In this document: piece by piece, positions 21,020 to 29,203 of the stretch
How the letters are laid out: every line of letters begins with the position of its first letter
How positions within the stretch are numbered: position 1 is the first letter of the stretch
Assembly: GCF_900068895.1 (NCBI RefSeq)
Contig: NZ_CDPK01000011.1
Span: 1-51,382 of the forward strand
Direction of reading: 5' to 3'
Source of the DNA: Erwinia sp. ErVv1
GTDB taxonomy: Bacteria > Pseudomonadota > Gammaproteobacteria > Enterobacterales > Enterobacteriaceae
Length of the DNA stretch: 51,382 nucleotides
Position numbers and translations under genes: made by a program
Notes under the pieces: model-generated
What the model was told of the DNA's origin: nothing
Database searches by the model: none
Seen by the model: the letters and a program-made list of their open reading frames with translations, nothing else

Positions 21020-21682
21020 ATGAGGAATTTTCAATTGTTATGTTATAACATATGCAAAAAGCTGGTGTTGTGCGTCATTCTGCTGGCGACAGCCACGCAG
21101 GCGCTGGCGCATCCCCACAGTTTTATTAGCATGCAGGTCACGCTGGTGCATAAAAATAACCTGCTTACCGGGTTAAAAATGCACTGGGTGATGGATGAAA
21201 TTACCTCTGCGGACCTGCTTTATGATGCGGGCGACGCGAAACCCGACAGCGTGGCGTGGAAAAAACTGGCGGCAGAAGTCATGGCAAACGTGCTGGGACA
21301 GCACTATTTCAGTGAGTTCTGGCATGAGGGCAAAGCGGTGAAGTTTGAAAACCTGCCCCCGGAGTATCACCTCTCCCGTCAGGGGTCTAAGGCGGTACTG
21401 GAGTTTATACTGCCGCTGGCTGAACCGCAGCCGCTGACGGGTCAGCGCTACCGGTTCTCGACCTTTGATCCAACCTATTTTGTGGATATGACTTACGATT
21501 CTGAACAATCCCTGCACGTGCCCGCTGAGCTGAAAAAACAGTGCAAAATGACGCTAAAGACGCCGAAACCCAACGCTGCGCTGCAGGCCTGGGCGCTGTC
21601 GCTGGATAAAGCTGATGCGCCGCGCGCAGATGATGATCTGGGCCGACAGTTTGCCCAGACGGTGACGCTGATATGTCGTTAA
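21020..21682 (+). CDS. Periplasmic DUF1007 family protein
   Basis: This 220-residue exported protein has a signal peptide ending in ATQALA, cleaved before HPHSFISMQV at about residue 31. The mature N-terminus HPHSF and the segment TFDPTYFVDMTYD are typical of DUF1007, a family usually encoded next to NicO-type nickel/cobalt exporters. The His-Pro-His start may bind metal. Its 3' end overlaps the following transporter gene by 10 bp, so the two are translationally coupled. The first ATG (21020) lacks a good Shine-Dalgarno sequence. A periplasmic metal-binding partner of the exporter is inference. Confidence 0.8.
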   Translation: MRNFQLLCYNICKKLVLCVILLATATQALAHPHSFISMQVTLVHKNNLLTGLKMHWVMDEITSADLLYDAGDAKPDSVAWKKLAAEVMANVLGQHYFSEFWHEGKAVKFENLPPEYHLSRQGSKAVLEFILPLAEPQPLTGQRYRFSTFDPTYFVDMTYDSEQSLHVPAELKKQCKMTLKTPKPNAALQAWALSLDKADAPRADDDLGRQFAQTVTLICR

Positions 21683-22758
21683 AATCACCTCTGAACCGAT
21701 CCCTTCGCGGCGGAATTTCGGCCTGGCCGCTACTTCTGCTGATTGTGGCCTTTGCCAGCATGGCGCTTGCCGTCTGGCAGTACTGGCCGCAGATTTTATT
21801 GCAGAGCATCCTGTGGCAGAAAGTGCTTCATCAGCAGATGACCACGCTACTGCAACAGGTCGCCAGCCATCCCCGACAGACGGGCCTGGCGCTAATGGGC
21901 TTTAGTCTGGCTTATGGCGTACTGCACGCGCTGGGGCCGGGACATGGCAAAGTGGTGATCGCCGCGTTTCTCGCCACCCATCCGACCAGGGTTAAAACCA
22001 GCCTTAAGCTCACGCTGGCGGCGTCGCTGGTGCAGGGATGTGTGGCGATTGCGCTGGTAACCGTGCTGCTGGGCGCATTGAAACTCTCCTCGCGCCAGCT
22101 GCATATCAGCAGCTACTGGCTGGAGAAGGGGAGTTATCTGCTGGTGGTGGGGCTGGGCCTGTGGCTCTGCTGGCGGGCAGCAGTAAGCCTCGGCCAGGCG
22201 CGGCGGGCTTCGCCCTTATACCGCCGGATGATGCCCGCCGGAAATCATCCGGCCAGGCTCCTGTCATCGGGTCGGCACCGGCTTATGCAGCAGACTGCTG
22301 GCACCCGGTCCGGCCAACAGACAATCTCCCACTCCCACCCGGTCAGCTGCGGCTGTGGGCATCAACACGTACCGGATGCCGCGCAGCTGGAAAAGGCGGT
22401 CAGCCTGAAAACTCAGGTGATGGTGGTGCTGTCGATGGGGCTTCGTCCCTGTTCGGGCGCCATTATGATGCTGCTGTTTTCTAAGGTAACGGGCGTCTAT
22501 CTGTGGGGGGTATTCTCCGCGCTGACGATGGCGGCAGGAACGGCGTTCACGGTGTCTGCCATGGCGCTGCTGGTGCAGGTTTCGCGTGCGCTGGCGCTAA
22601 AGCTTAGCCGCAAAGGCACATCGACGGGCTGGATAAGGCTGGGACGTCCGGTATTGTCGCTGGTCGGCGGCATACTGCTGATATTGATGGGCGGTGTGCT
22701 GTGGCTGAGTGCTCAGCCGGTGATGTCAGGCGGCATTCGGCCGATGTTTCTGCACTGA
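21673..22758 (+). CDS. NicO-family nickel/cobalt efflux transporter
   Basis: This is a 361-residue inner-membrane protein of the NicO/RcnA superfamily, expected to export Ni(II) or Co(II). About six or seven hydrophobic helices are visible. The family motif HALGPGHGKVVIAAFLATHP is at about 85-104, and the second motif is GLRPCSGAIMMLLF. The loop between them (about 178-245) is basic and ends with HSHPVSCGCGHQH, a His/Cys-rich stretch suited to metal binding. It overlaps the DUF1007 gene by 10 bp. A G+C-rich terminator follows. Metal specificity cannot be told from sequence. Confidence 0.87.
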   Translation: MSLKSPLNRSLRGGISAWPLLLLIVAFASMALAVWQYWPQILLQSILWQKVLHQQMTTLLQQVASHPRQTGLALMGFSLAYGVLHALGPGHGKVVIAAFLATHPTRVKTSLKLTLAASLVQGCVAIALVTVLLGALKLSSRQLHISSYWLEKGSYLLVVGLGLWLCWRAAVSLGQARRASPLYRRMMPAGNHPARLLSSGRHRLMQQTAGTRSGQQTISHSHPVSCGCGHQHVPDAAQLEKAVSLKTQVMVVLSMGLRPCSGAIMMLLFSKVTGVYLWGVFSALTMAAGTAFTVSAMALLVQVSRALALKLSRKGTSTGWIRLGRPVLSLVGGILLILMGGVLWLSAQPVMSGGIRPMFLH

Positions 22759-22796
22759 TGCCGGCATCGACAGACGACCTGTCGGGCGGGAAAGCA

Positions 22797-22838
22797 GGGC
22801 CCGGGCGCGGGAAAGTGTTTCCCCGCGCCCGGCCCCTT
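22797..22838 (+). terminator. Terminator after the NicO transporter
   Basis: CCGGGCGCGGG (22801-22811) pairs with CCCGCGCCCGG (22822-22832), followed by CCCCTTTA. It is a very stable stem with a short, impure T-tract. Confidence 0.7.
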
Positions 22839-22867
22839 TACCCCGTTTTCGGGATGGCCTGACCGGC

Positions 22868-23671
22868 TTAGCGCTTAAGCGCTTCGCTCAGTTCGTCACG
22901 CATGTTAGCCAGCATCGCTTTCACCACGCGTGGATTACCCGCAACGATGTTGCCGGAAGTCAGATAACCGTGTGCGCCAACAAAGTCAGTCACCAAACCG
23001 CCCGCCTCACGTACCAGCAGCTCGCCTGCTGCAAAGTCCCATGGCTTCAGGCCGATTTCAAAGAAGCCGTCTACGCGGCCAGCGGCCACGTAGGCAAGAT
23101 CCAGCGCGGCGGAACCGGTACGGCGGAAATCAGCACACTGGGAAAACAGCTTGCCAACGATATTGATGTAAGGGGTGGCGTGCTGCTTATGCTTAAATGG
23201 GAAACCGGTCGCCAGAATGGTGCCATCCAGATCGCGAGCGGTGCTGCCGCGCAGACGGTAACCGTTCAGCTGTGTACCCTGACCGCGCACCGCGCTGAAC
23301 AGCTCATTACGCATCGGATCGTAAACCACGGCGACTTCAGTACGGCCTTTGATGCGCACGGCGATAGAGACGGAAAAGTGAGGGAGACGCTTAATGAAGT
23401 TGGTGGTGCCATCCAGTGGATCGATAACCCATTGCACATCCTTGTCTTCACCGGCTAATTCACCACACTCTTCAGAAATGATGGTGTGTTGCGGATAAGA
23501 CTTGCGGATCACCTCGATAATCAGGCGCTCGGCGTCGCGGTCAACATTGGTAACGAAGTCGTTGCTGCCTTTCTGGCTGGTTTCAACGGCGTCTGGAGTT
23601 TCGTAGTTCTTGGCAATTAAATTACCGGCCTTGCGCGCAGCGCGCACGGCGATGTTGAGCATCGGATGCAT
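22868..23671 (-). CDS. suhB: Inositol-1-monophosphatase SuhB
   Basis: SuhB hydrolyses inositol monophosphate in vitro. In E. coli it also joins the Nus antitermination complex for rRNA synthesis. It has 267 residues (E. coli 267). Metal-binding motifs are present: EECGE (Glu), WVIDPLDGTTNF (Asp, Asp) and KPWDFAAGELLVREAGG (Asp). ATG at 23671 gives MHPMLNIAVRAARKAG. A -10 element (TATAAT, complement of 23715-23720) lies upstream. It diverges from trmJ as in E. coli. Confidence 0.97.
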   Translation of the reverse strand: MHPMLNIAVRAARKAGNLIAKNYETPDAVETSQKGSNDFVTNVDRDAERLIIEVIRKSYPQHTIISEECGELAGEDKDVQWVIDPLDGTTNFIKRLPHFSVSIAVRIKGRTEVAVVYDPMRNELFSAVRGQGTQLNGYRLRGSTARDLDGTILATGFPFKHKQHATPYINIVGKLFSQCADFRRTGSAALDLAYVAAGRVDGFFEIGLKPWDFAAGELLVREAGGLVTDFVGAHGYLTSGNIVAGNPRVVKAMLANMRDELSEALKR

Positions 23672-23714
23672 CGGTCTCTCTCACTGGATGTTAAAGAACG
23701 GGAAAACGGCGCGG

Positions 23715-23759
23715 ATTATAGCAGGGAGATCGTAAGAAGTCCTGAAAATATGCTAGTAT
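23715..23759. promoter_or_regulatory. Divergent suhB and trmJ promoters
   Basis: On the minus strand TATAAT (complement of 23715-23720) is a perfect -10 for suhB, 44 bases from its start codon. On the plus strand TGCTAGTAT near 23751-23759 is an extended -10-like element for trmJ. -35 elements are not obvious. Confidence 0.5.
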
Positions 23760-23789
23760 CCCCAAATTATCTCACAGACCAGAATTCCT

Positions 23790-24518
23790 ATGCTGCAAAA
23801 TATCCGAATCGTGCTGGTGGAAACCTCTCACACCGGTAACATGGGATCCGTCGCCCGCGCGATGAAAACCATGGGCCTGACCAACCTCTATCTGGTTAAT
23901 CCGCTGGTAAAACCCGACTCGCAGGCCATTGCGCTGGCCGCCGGCGCCAGTGACGTCATTGGCGAAGCGAAGATTGTCGATACGCTGGATGACGCGCTGG
24001 CGGGCTGTAGCCTGGTGGTTGGCACCAGCGCCCGCTCCCGCTCGCTGCCGTGGCCGATGCTCGATCCGCGTGAATGCGGCATCAAAAGCGTTGCGGAGGG
24101 GCAGCAGGCTCCGGTTGCGCTGGTATTTGGCCGCGAACGCGTGGGCCTGACCAACGATGAACTGCAAAAGTGCCACTATCACGTTGCCATTGCTGCCAAT
24201 CCTGAATACAGCTCGCTGAATCTGGCGATGGCGGTGCAGATCGTCGCTTATGAAGTGCGTATGGCCTGGCTCCAGCAGCAGGAAACGCCGAAGCCTGAGT
24301 ATGAGGAATCCCCCTATCCGCTGGTAGACGATCTCGAACGCTTCTATCAGCATATGGAGCAGATGATGGTCAGAAGCGGCTTTATCCGTGAAGGCAATCC
24401 CGGCCAGGTGATGAGCAAGCTGCGTCGCCTCTATACCCGGGCGCGTCCGGAGCGTGACGAGCTGAATATCCTGCGCGGCATGCTCTCTTCGGTGGAGAAG
24501 CCTAAGGGCGAAAAGTAG
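23790..24518 (+). CDS. trmJ: tRNA (cytidine/uridine-2'-O-)-methyltransferase TrmJ
   Basis: TrmJ uses S-adenosylmethionine to methylate the 2'-O of nucleotide 32 in several tRNAs. It has 242 residues (E. coli 246) and is a SPOUT-class enzyme. [20 protein letters not shown] is at the N-terminus, and the knot motifs [13 protein letters not shown] and [18 protein letters not shown] are intact. It precedes iscR by 165 bp, as in E. coli. Confidence 0.96.
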   Translation: MLQNIRIVLVETSHTGNMGSVARAMKTMGLTNLYLVNPLVKPDSQAIALAAGASDVIGEAKIVDTLDDALAGCSLVVGTSARSRSLPWPMLDPRECGIKSVAEGQQAPVALVFGRERVGLTNDELQKCHYHVAIAANPEYSSLNLAMAVQIVAYEVRMAWLQQQETPKPEYEESPYPLVDDLERFYQHMEQMMVRSGFIREGNPGQVMSKLRRLYTRARPERDELNILRGMLSSVEKPKGEK

Positions 24519-24546
24519 AGGTCGGCGGAGGGCGGAAAGCGGGCTA

Positions 24547-24621
24547 ATAGTTGAGTAAATTACCAGGTTAAATAGTTGAGTATTTTACTTGGTTAAATAG
24601 TTGACCAAATCACTCGGGAAT
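24547..24621 (+). promoter_or_regulatory. iscR promoter with three tandem 25-bp IscR-like sites
   Basis: The octamer ATAGTTGA recurs at 24547, 24572 and 24597, exactly 25 bp apart, each opening a 25-bp unit that fits the IscR type 1 consensus (ATASYYGACTRWWWYAGTCRRSTAT, from memory). The third unit carries TTGACC (24602), which with a 17-bp spacer and CAGACT could be the iscR promoter. I recall two such sites in E. coli; this has three. Binding of the [2Fe-2S] form of IscR here would repress the operon. Confidence 0.75.
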
Positions 24622-24683
24622 GGCAGACTTGCGGACATCATTTTGTTAAACCCCACCAGGGGACAACTGAGGTCGTTTACGCC

Positions 24684-25181
24684 ATGAGACTGACATCCAA
24701 AGGCCGTTATGCCGTTACCGCTATGCTTGATGTTGCGCTGCACTCTCATGAGGGGCCGGTGCCACTCGCGGATATTTCAGAGCGTCAGGGCATCTCCCTC
24801 TCCTATCTGGAACAGCTGTTCTCTCGCCTGCGCAAAAATGGTCTGGTCGCCAGCGTTCGCGGACCGGGTGGCGGTTATCTGTTGGGTAAAGCCTCGGATG
24901 CTATCGCCGTTGGCGCGGTGATCACCGCCGTGGATGAGTCAGTTGATGCCACTAAGTGCCAGGGCAAAGAGGGCTGTCAGGGTGGTCAACGCTGTCTGAC
25001 CCACGTACTTTGGCGCGATCTGAGTGAGCGCATTAGCGACTTCCTGAACAATATTACGCTGGCTGAACTGGTCAATAATCAGGATATCCTTGAGGTAGCC
25101 GACCGCCAGAACACCACTGAAAAAAATCGTGTGCCTGCCGGGCGCACGCATGAAACCATTAACGTCAACCTGCGTGCCTGA
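24684..25181 (+). CDS. iscR: Fe-S cluster-sensing transcriptional regulator IscR
   Basis: IscR is an Rrf2-family regulator whose [2Fe-2S] state represses isc and whose apo form activates suf in E. coli. It has 165 residues (E. coli 162). The winged helix (1-70) includes [20 protein letters not shown]. The cluster ligands Cys92, Cys98, Cys104 and His107 are all present in [20 protein letters not shown]. The C-terminal tail differs, as is usual. It is preceded by three tandem type 1 sites and followed by iscS after a structured 113-bp gap. It should therefore still sense cluster status, although the cluster-building genes normally downstream are missing here. Confidence 0.97.
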   Translation: MRLTSKGRYAVTAMLDVALHSHEGPVPLADISERQGISLSYLEQLFSRLRKNGLVASVRGPGGGYLLGKASDAIAVGAVITAVDESVDATKCQGKEGCQGGQRCLTHVLWRDLSERISDFLNNITLAELVNNQDILEVADRQNTTEKNRVPAGRTHETINVNLRA

Positions 25182-25194
25182 CGGTTGCTAAAGC

Positions 25195-25268
25195 TTCCTG
25201 CTGATTCCCGACTCCCCTTCGTGAAATCAGCAGGAACCTGTCGCCACACTGTCAGATTGCCCGACAGG
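25195..25268 (+). other. Two hairpins in the iscR-iscS intergenic RNA
   Basis: TTCCTGCTGATT (25195-25206) pairs perfectly over 12 bp with AATCAGCAGGAA (25225-25236). Directly after it, CCTGTCG (25237-25243) pairs with CGACAGG (25262-25268). In E. coli this gap also forms structure that protects iscR when RyhB triggers decay of the downstream message. No T-run follows, so termination is unlikely. Confidence 0.7.
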
Positions 25269-25294
25269 TTGTGAGCGATACGGAGCCGAACGTC

Positions 25295-26455
25295 ATGAAA
25301 TTACCGATCTACCTGGACTATGCCGCCACCACGCCTGCCGATCCGCGCGTGGCAGAGAAGATGATGCAGTTTCTCACCCTGGACGGAACCTTCGGTAATG
25401 CGGCTTCCCGCTCCCATCGCTACGGCTGGCAGGCGGAAGAGGCCGTTGACGTGGCCCGTAATCAGGTTGCCGATCTGATTGGCGCCGACCCGCGTGAGAT
25501 TGTTTTTACCTCCGGCGCGACCGAATCTGATAACCTCGCCATCAAAGGTGCTGCTCATTTTCATCAGGAAAAAGGGCGACACATCGTTACCTGCCAGACC
25601 GAACACAAAGCCGTGCTGGATGCCTGCTTGCAGCTTGAGCGCGAAGGCTTCGAGATAACCTGGCTTGCCCCGCAGCGCAGCGGTCAGATCGATCTCGCCT
25701 CCATTCAAAACGCCCTGCGTGAAGACACCATTCTGGTCTCTATCATGCACGTTAATAACGAAACCGGCGTCATCCAGAACATCGCCGCTATTGGCGAACT
25801 CTGCCGCGCGCGCGATATCCTCTTTCACGTTGACGCCACGCAGAGCGTGGGGAAACTCCCCATCGACCTCAGCCAGCTCCCGGTCGATCTGATGTCATTT
25901 TCCGCGCATAAACTCTATGGTCCAAAGGGGATCGGCGGGCTTTACGTGCGTCGCCAGCCCCGTATTCGACTGGAAGCGCAGATCCACGGTGGCGGCCACG
26001 AGCGCGGTATGCGTTCCGGCACGCTGCCGGTGCATCAGATTGTCGGTATGGGCGAAGCCTACGGTATTGCTAAAGAAGTAATGACGGCTGAAATGGCACG
26101 CATAGATCAGCTGCGATCGCGTCTGTGGCGGGGCATCAGCGAAATTGACGGGGTGTATGTGAATGGCGTTGCAGAAGGCGGCGCACCCAATATTCTGAAC
26201 GTCAGTTTCAGTAATGTTGACGGCGAGTCGCTGATCATGGGGTTGAAGGATCTCGCGCTCTCCTCCGGCTCTGCCTGTACCTCTGCCAGCCTGGAACCTT
26301 CCTACGTGCTGCGCGCGCTGGGGCTGTCTGAGGCGCTGGCGCACAGTTCGCTCCGTTTTTCGCTGGGGCGCTACACCACCGAAGAAGAAATTGACTATGC
26401 CGTTCAGCTGATCCAGCGGACTATTCGCCGCCTGCGTGAGCTCGCCGTGCGCTAA
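25295..26455 (+). CDS. iscS: Cysteine desulfurase IscS, lacking the C-terminal IscU-binding tail
   Basis: IscS takes sulfur from cysteine with PLP and passes it as persulfide to tRNA-thiolation, cofactor and Fe-S partners. ATG at 25295 ([20 protein letters not shown]) matches E. coli; an upstream in-frame start has no support. The body is collinear with E. coli, including the PLP lysine in [12 protein letters not shown] (about 206) and the catalytic cysteine in [15 protein letters not shown] (about 328). The protein has 386 residues rather than 404. After RLREL it ends AVR, where E. coli continues SPLWEMYKQGVDLNS and onward. That tail is part of the IscU docking surface in E. coli. No remnant of it is readable after the stop codon, so this is not a simple frameshift. 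A terminator and then pepB follow; iscU, iscA, hscB, hscA, fdx and iscX are not here. Confidence 0.96.
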   Translation: MKLPIYLDYAATTPADPRVAEKMMQFLTLDGTFGNAASRSHRYGWQAEEAVDVARNQVADLIGADPREIVFTSGATESDNLAIKGAAHFHQEKGRHIVTCQTEHKAVLDACLQLEREGFEITWLAPQRSGQIDLASIQNALREDTILVSIMHVNNETGVIQNIAAIGELCRARDILFHVDATQSVGKLPIDLSQLPVDLMSFSAHKLYGPKGIGGLYVRRQPRIRLEAQIHGGGHERGMRSGTLPVHQIVGMGEAYGIAKEVMTAEMARIDQLRSRLWRGISEIDGVYVNGVAEGGAPNILNVSFSNVDGESLIMGLKDLALSSGSACTSASLEPSYVLRALGLSEALAHSSLRFSLGRYTTEEEIDYAVQLIQRTIRRLRELAVR

Positions 26456-26476
26456 GGCCATGCTTTTATGTCATTG

Positions 26477-26504
26477 ACGGGCCGGGTAAAACTGGCCCGT
26501 TTTG
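26477..26504 (+). terminator. Intrinsic terminator after iscS
   Basis: ACGGGCC pairs with GGCCCGT around a ten-base loop (GGGTAAAACT), followed by TTTGCGTTT. It closes the shortened isc transcript about 22 bases after the iscS stop. Confidence 0.75.
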
Positions 26505-26607
26505 CGTTTAATTGCGCTTTGGGTTAGACGAAAGCAAATAAAGGTTTATTGTAGTGACCGACGCATTCAAGACCAAATTCGATGAACAGCTCAAAAGGAG
26601 CCATGCG

Positions 26608-27891
26608 ATGACAACAACACCAATGAAAATAACACTGTCAACGACAGCGGCAGATCCACGCTGGGGAGAAAAGGCAACATTGACCAGCAACGACAGCGGC
26701 ATGACTATCCATCTTAACGGTGGCGATGCCCTGACCACTATCCAGCGCGCGGCGAGAAAAATCGATGCGCAGGGGATCCGGCACGTGAGTCTTAGTGGCG
26801 ACTGGGATCTGGAGAAAAGCTGGGCGTTCTGGCAGGGCTATCGCGGTCCCAAAGGCGAGCGTAAAGTCGAATGGGCCGATCTGAATGAGAGCGATCGCGC
26901 TGAATTTGATAACCGCCTTAAGATTATTGACTGGGTACGCAACACCATTAACCTGCCGGCTGAAGATCTCAGCCCTGAACAGCTGACCCAGCGCGCCGTC
27001 GATCTGCTGTCCGGCGTGGCTGGCGAAAGCGTGAGCTATCGCATAACCAAAGGTGACGATCTGCGCCAGCAGGGATATTCCGGACTGCATACCGTGGGCC
27101 GGGGATCGACCCGCGCACCTGCGCTGTTGGTGCTGGATTATAATCCGGGCGGGGATGAAAATGCCCCCGTATTTGCCTGCCTGGTCGGTAAAGGTATTAC
27201 CTTCGATACCGGTGGGTACAGCCTGAAGCCCAGCGGATCCATGGATTCGATGAAATCGGATATGGGCGGGGCCGCGACCCTGACCGGCGCACTGGCGCTG
27301 GCTATTGTTCGCGGACTGAAAAAGCGCGTCAAACTCTATCTCTGCTGCGCGGATAATATGGTCAGCGGCAACGCGCTGCGGTTGGGCGATATTATCCGTT
27401 ATCGCAACGGTAAAACCGTTGAGGTGATGAACACCGATGCGGAAGGTCGCCTGGTGCTGGCCGATGGCCTGATTGATGCCAGCCAGCAGGATCCGGAATT
27501 GCTGATCGATGCCGCCACCCTGACCGGCGCGGCGAAAACGGCGCTGGGTAATGATTATCACGCCCTTTTTAGCTTCGACGATTCGCTGGCTCAGTCGCTG
27601 CTCAGCAGCGCCGCGCATGAAAATGAGCCTTTCTGGCGTCTGCCGCTGGCGGAGTTCCACCGCGGCTACCTGCCCTCTAACTTTGCCGATCTGAACAATA
27701 TCGCGGCCCCGTCCCATACGGCTGGAGCCAGTTCGGCGGCGGCGTTTCTTTCTCACTTTGTGAGCCGTTATCAGCAGGGCTGGCTTCATATCGACTGCTC
27801 CGCCACCTACCGTAAGGGAGCGGTGGATCAGTGGTCCGCAGGTGCCACCGGCCTTGGCGTTCGCACGGTGGCTAACCTGCTGCTGAAATAA
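26608..27891 (+). CDS. pepB: Peptidase B (M17 leucyl aminopeptidase family)
   Basis: PepB is a cytoplasmic manganese-dependent aminopeptidase. ATG at 26608 is chosen because AAAAGGAG ends seven bases upstream. It then has 427 residues, the E. coli length, starting [20 protein letters not shown]. The metal-binding signature [16 protein letters not shown] is intact, as are [18 protein letters not shown] and [14 protein letters not shown]. In E. coli pepB is the last gene after iscX; here it follows the iscS terminator, so it needs its own promoter, which is not obvious. The gap to sseB holds a GGGCAGG/CCTGCCC hairpin. Confidence 0.96.
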   Translation: MTTTPMKITLSTTAADPRWGEKATLTSNDSGMTIHLNGGDALTTIQRAARKIDAQGIRHVSLSGDWDLEKSWAFWQGYRGPKGERKVEWADLNESDRAEFDNRLKIIDWVRNTINLPAEDLSPEQLTQRAVDLLSGVAGESVSYRITKGDDLRQQGYSGLHTVGRGSTRAPALLVLDYNPGGDENAPVFACLVGKGITFDTGGYSLKPSGSMDSMKSDMGGAATLTGALALAIVRGLKKRVKLYLCCADNMVSGNALRLGDIIRYRNGKTVEVMNTDAEGRLVLADGLIDASQQDPELLIDAATLTGAAKTALGNDYHALFSFDDSLAQSLLSSAAHENEPFWRLPLAEFHRGYLPSNFADLNNIAAPSHTAGASSAAAFLSHFVSRYQQGWLHIDCSATYRKGAVDQWSAGATGLGVRTVANLLLK

Positions 27892-28000
27892 TCCGTTGGT
27901 GATGCCTGAGGTTCCGGGGAGAGCACATCTCCTCGGGATCGGCAGATAACCCCGCAGGGCAGGCGGCGTCCTGCCCGTTAACGTTTAGTGAATCAGAGCC

Positions 28001-28771
28001 ATGAATGAAACCAACCCGCGCCTTGAAGAGGTGCTGAAACTGGCGGCCAACGAGCCGGCACACCGGCCCGAGTTTTTTACCCTACTGCTGGACGCCAGCG
28101 TCTGGGTTCCGGGCGAGAGCCCGGCACAGGGAGAAGGTGATGCGGCTCCGGCCGTGGAGATACAGCACTGGGAAAAGGACGACGGTACCAGCATCATTCC
28201 TTTTTTCACCTCACTCACCGCTATGCAGCAGGCAGTCAGCGGGGAGCAGCCCTTTTTGGTGATCCCGGTGCGCGCGTTATTCGAAATGACGCTGGGCGAA
28301 ACGCTGTTTCTTAACCCGAAGCTGCCGACCGGCAAGGAGTTTTCACCGCGTGAAATCGCCAGCCTGCTGGGGGAGAGCGGTAATGCGCTGAGTGAGCAAA
28401 CGGTCATTGAGGGAGGCACATCCCTGCTGCTCTCTGAACATGCCGAACCGCCCGCACAGATGATCGCCTCTCTGACTCAGCTGTTTGCGAAGCATAAACA
28501 GGTGCGCCACGCCTGGGTAGCCTTAATTAAAGAATCAGCCGATGCCTCCGCTAACCTGCTTATTGGCATTGAGGCAGACAGCGACATTGAAAATATCATC
28601 CAGGCGGCCGGTAGCGTCGCCACGGATACATTAACGGATGATGAGCCGGTAGATATTTGTCAGGTTGTCGAAAATGAAAAAGGCATCAGCCATTTTTTTA
28701 TCGCACATATTACCCCTTTTTATCAGCGGAAGTGGGGAAGCTTCCTCCGCGACTTCAAATTACCGCATTAA
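28001..28771 (+). CDS. sseB: SseB family protein (enhanced serine sensitivity)
   Basis: SseB has 256 residues (E. coli 258), is predicted to be cytoplasmic, and has an N-terminal SseB domain (about 8-130) and a C-terminal domain (about 145-250). In E. coli overexpression makes cells serine-sensitive. Its biochemical role is not established. The conserved blocks ANEPAHRPEFFTLLLDA and PFLVIPVRALFEMT support the assignment, as does its place after pepB. Confidence 0.93.
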   Translation: MNETNPRLEEVLKLAANEPAHRPEFFTLLLDASVWVPGESPAQGEGDAAPAVEIQHWEKDDGTSIIPFFTSLTAMQQAVSGEQPFLVIPVRALFEMTLGETLFLNPKLPTGKEFSPREIASLLGESGNALSEQTVIEGGTSLLLSEHAEPPAQMIASLTQLFAKHKQVRHAWVALIKESADASANLLIGIEADSDIENIIQAAGSVATDTLTDDEPVDICQVVENEKGISHFFIAHITPFYQRKWGSFLRDFKLPH

Positions 28772-28840
28772 TCTGATGGCGCTAATTTTACGCTGACTCA
28801 ATGACTCGCCCACATCAGGCTGCTGACCCACAGCGTTACC

Positions 28841-28903
28841 CGCCGCGATGATGGGCTATAACCCCATTCACCGCTGCAATGATGGCCATTACCCCATTCA
28901 CCG
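28841..28903. repeat. Direct repeat of about 30 bp between sseB and the FAD oxidase gene
   Basis: ACCCCATTCACCG occurs at 28861-28873 and 28891-28903, exactly 30 bp apart. Each copy is preceded by a related GATGATGG/AATGATGG block, giving about two copies of a 30-bp unit. Otherwise the 432 bp between sseB and the next start codon hold a candidate promoter and no convincing gene. Confidence 0.6.
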
Positions 28904-28974
28904 TCGTAATGTGCTTCGCTAATTAACTGCACGGAATACCGTTGCACGTTGCTACGTCAGCCGGGAGCGTTATT

Positions 28975-29003
28975 TTGACATTTTTTACATGTTAAAATAT
29001 CAA
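28975..29003 (+). promoter_or_regulatory. Candidate promoter of the FAD oxidase gene
   Basis: TTGACA (28975-28980) is a perfect -35. With a 17-bp T/A-rich spacer it is followed by TATCAA (28998-29003), a fair -10. Transcription would leave a leader of about 195 bases. Confidence 0.45.
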
Positions 29004-29203
29004 AAAAAGCAAAGTGAATGAATTAACTCATGACTACTATGGGTGGCATGAGTCACTATTATGCCTCTGGCGTGAATAATTTCCATTTGGGTGGTGTAAG
29101 TCAATTAGCAATATTTACCTTCTTCTTTAATTTCCTTCATCCTTATGAATCGGCTACTTTCCTGCATCTTATGACGTTATCCAAACTAAGACGGAGAAAT
29201 AGA

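Noticed and set aside
26456-26607. Degraded iscU or iscX remnant between iscS and pepB
   Set aside because: I read the 152 bases in forward frames and saw no match to IscU, IscA, Fdx or IscX signature stretches; the space is a terminator and the pepB leader.
28841-28903. CRISPR array
   Set aside because: Only two repeat copies, no distinct spacers of regular length, and no cas genes nearby.
29030-29203. Longer FAD oxidase starting at 29030 with a hydrophobic N-terminus
   Set aside because: No Shine-Dalgarno precedes 29030, the hydrophobic patch is poorly placed for a signal peptide, and 29204 has GGAG at a proper distance. Secretion therefore remains unsupported.
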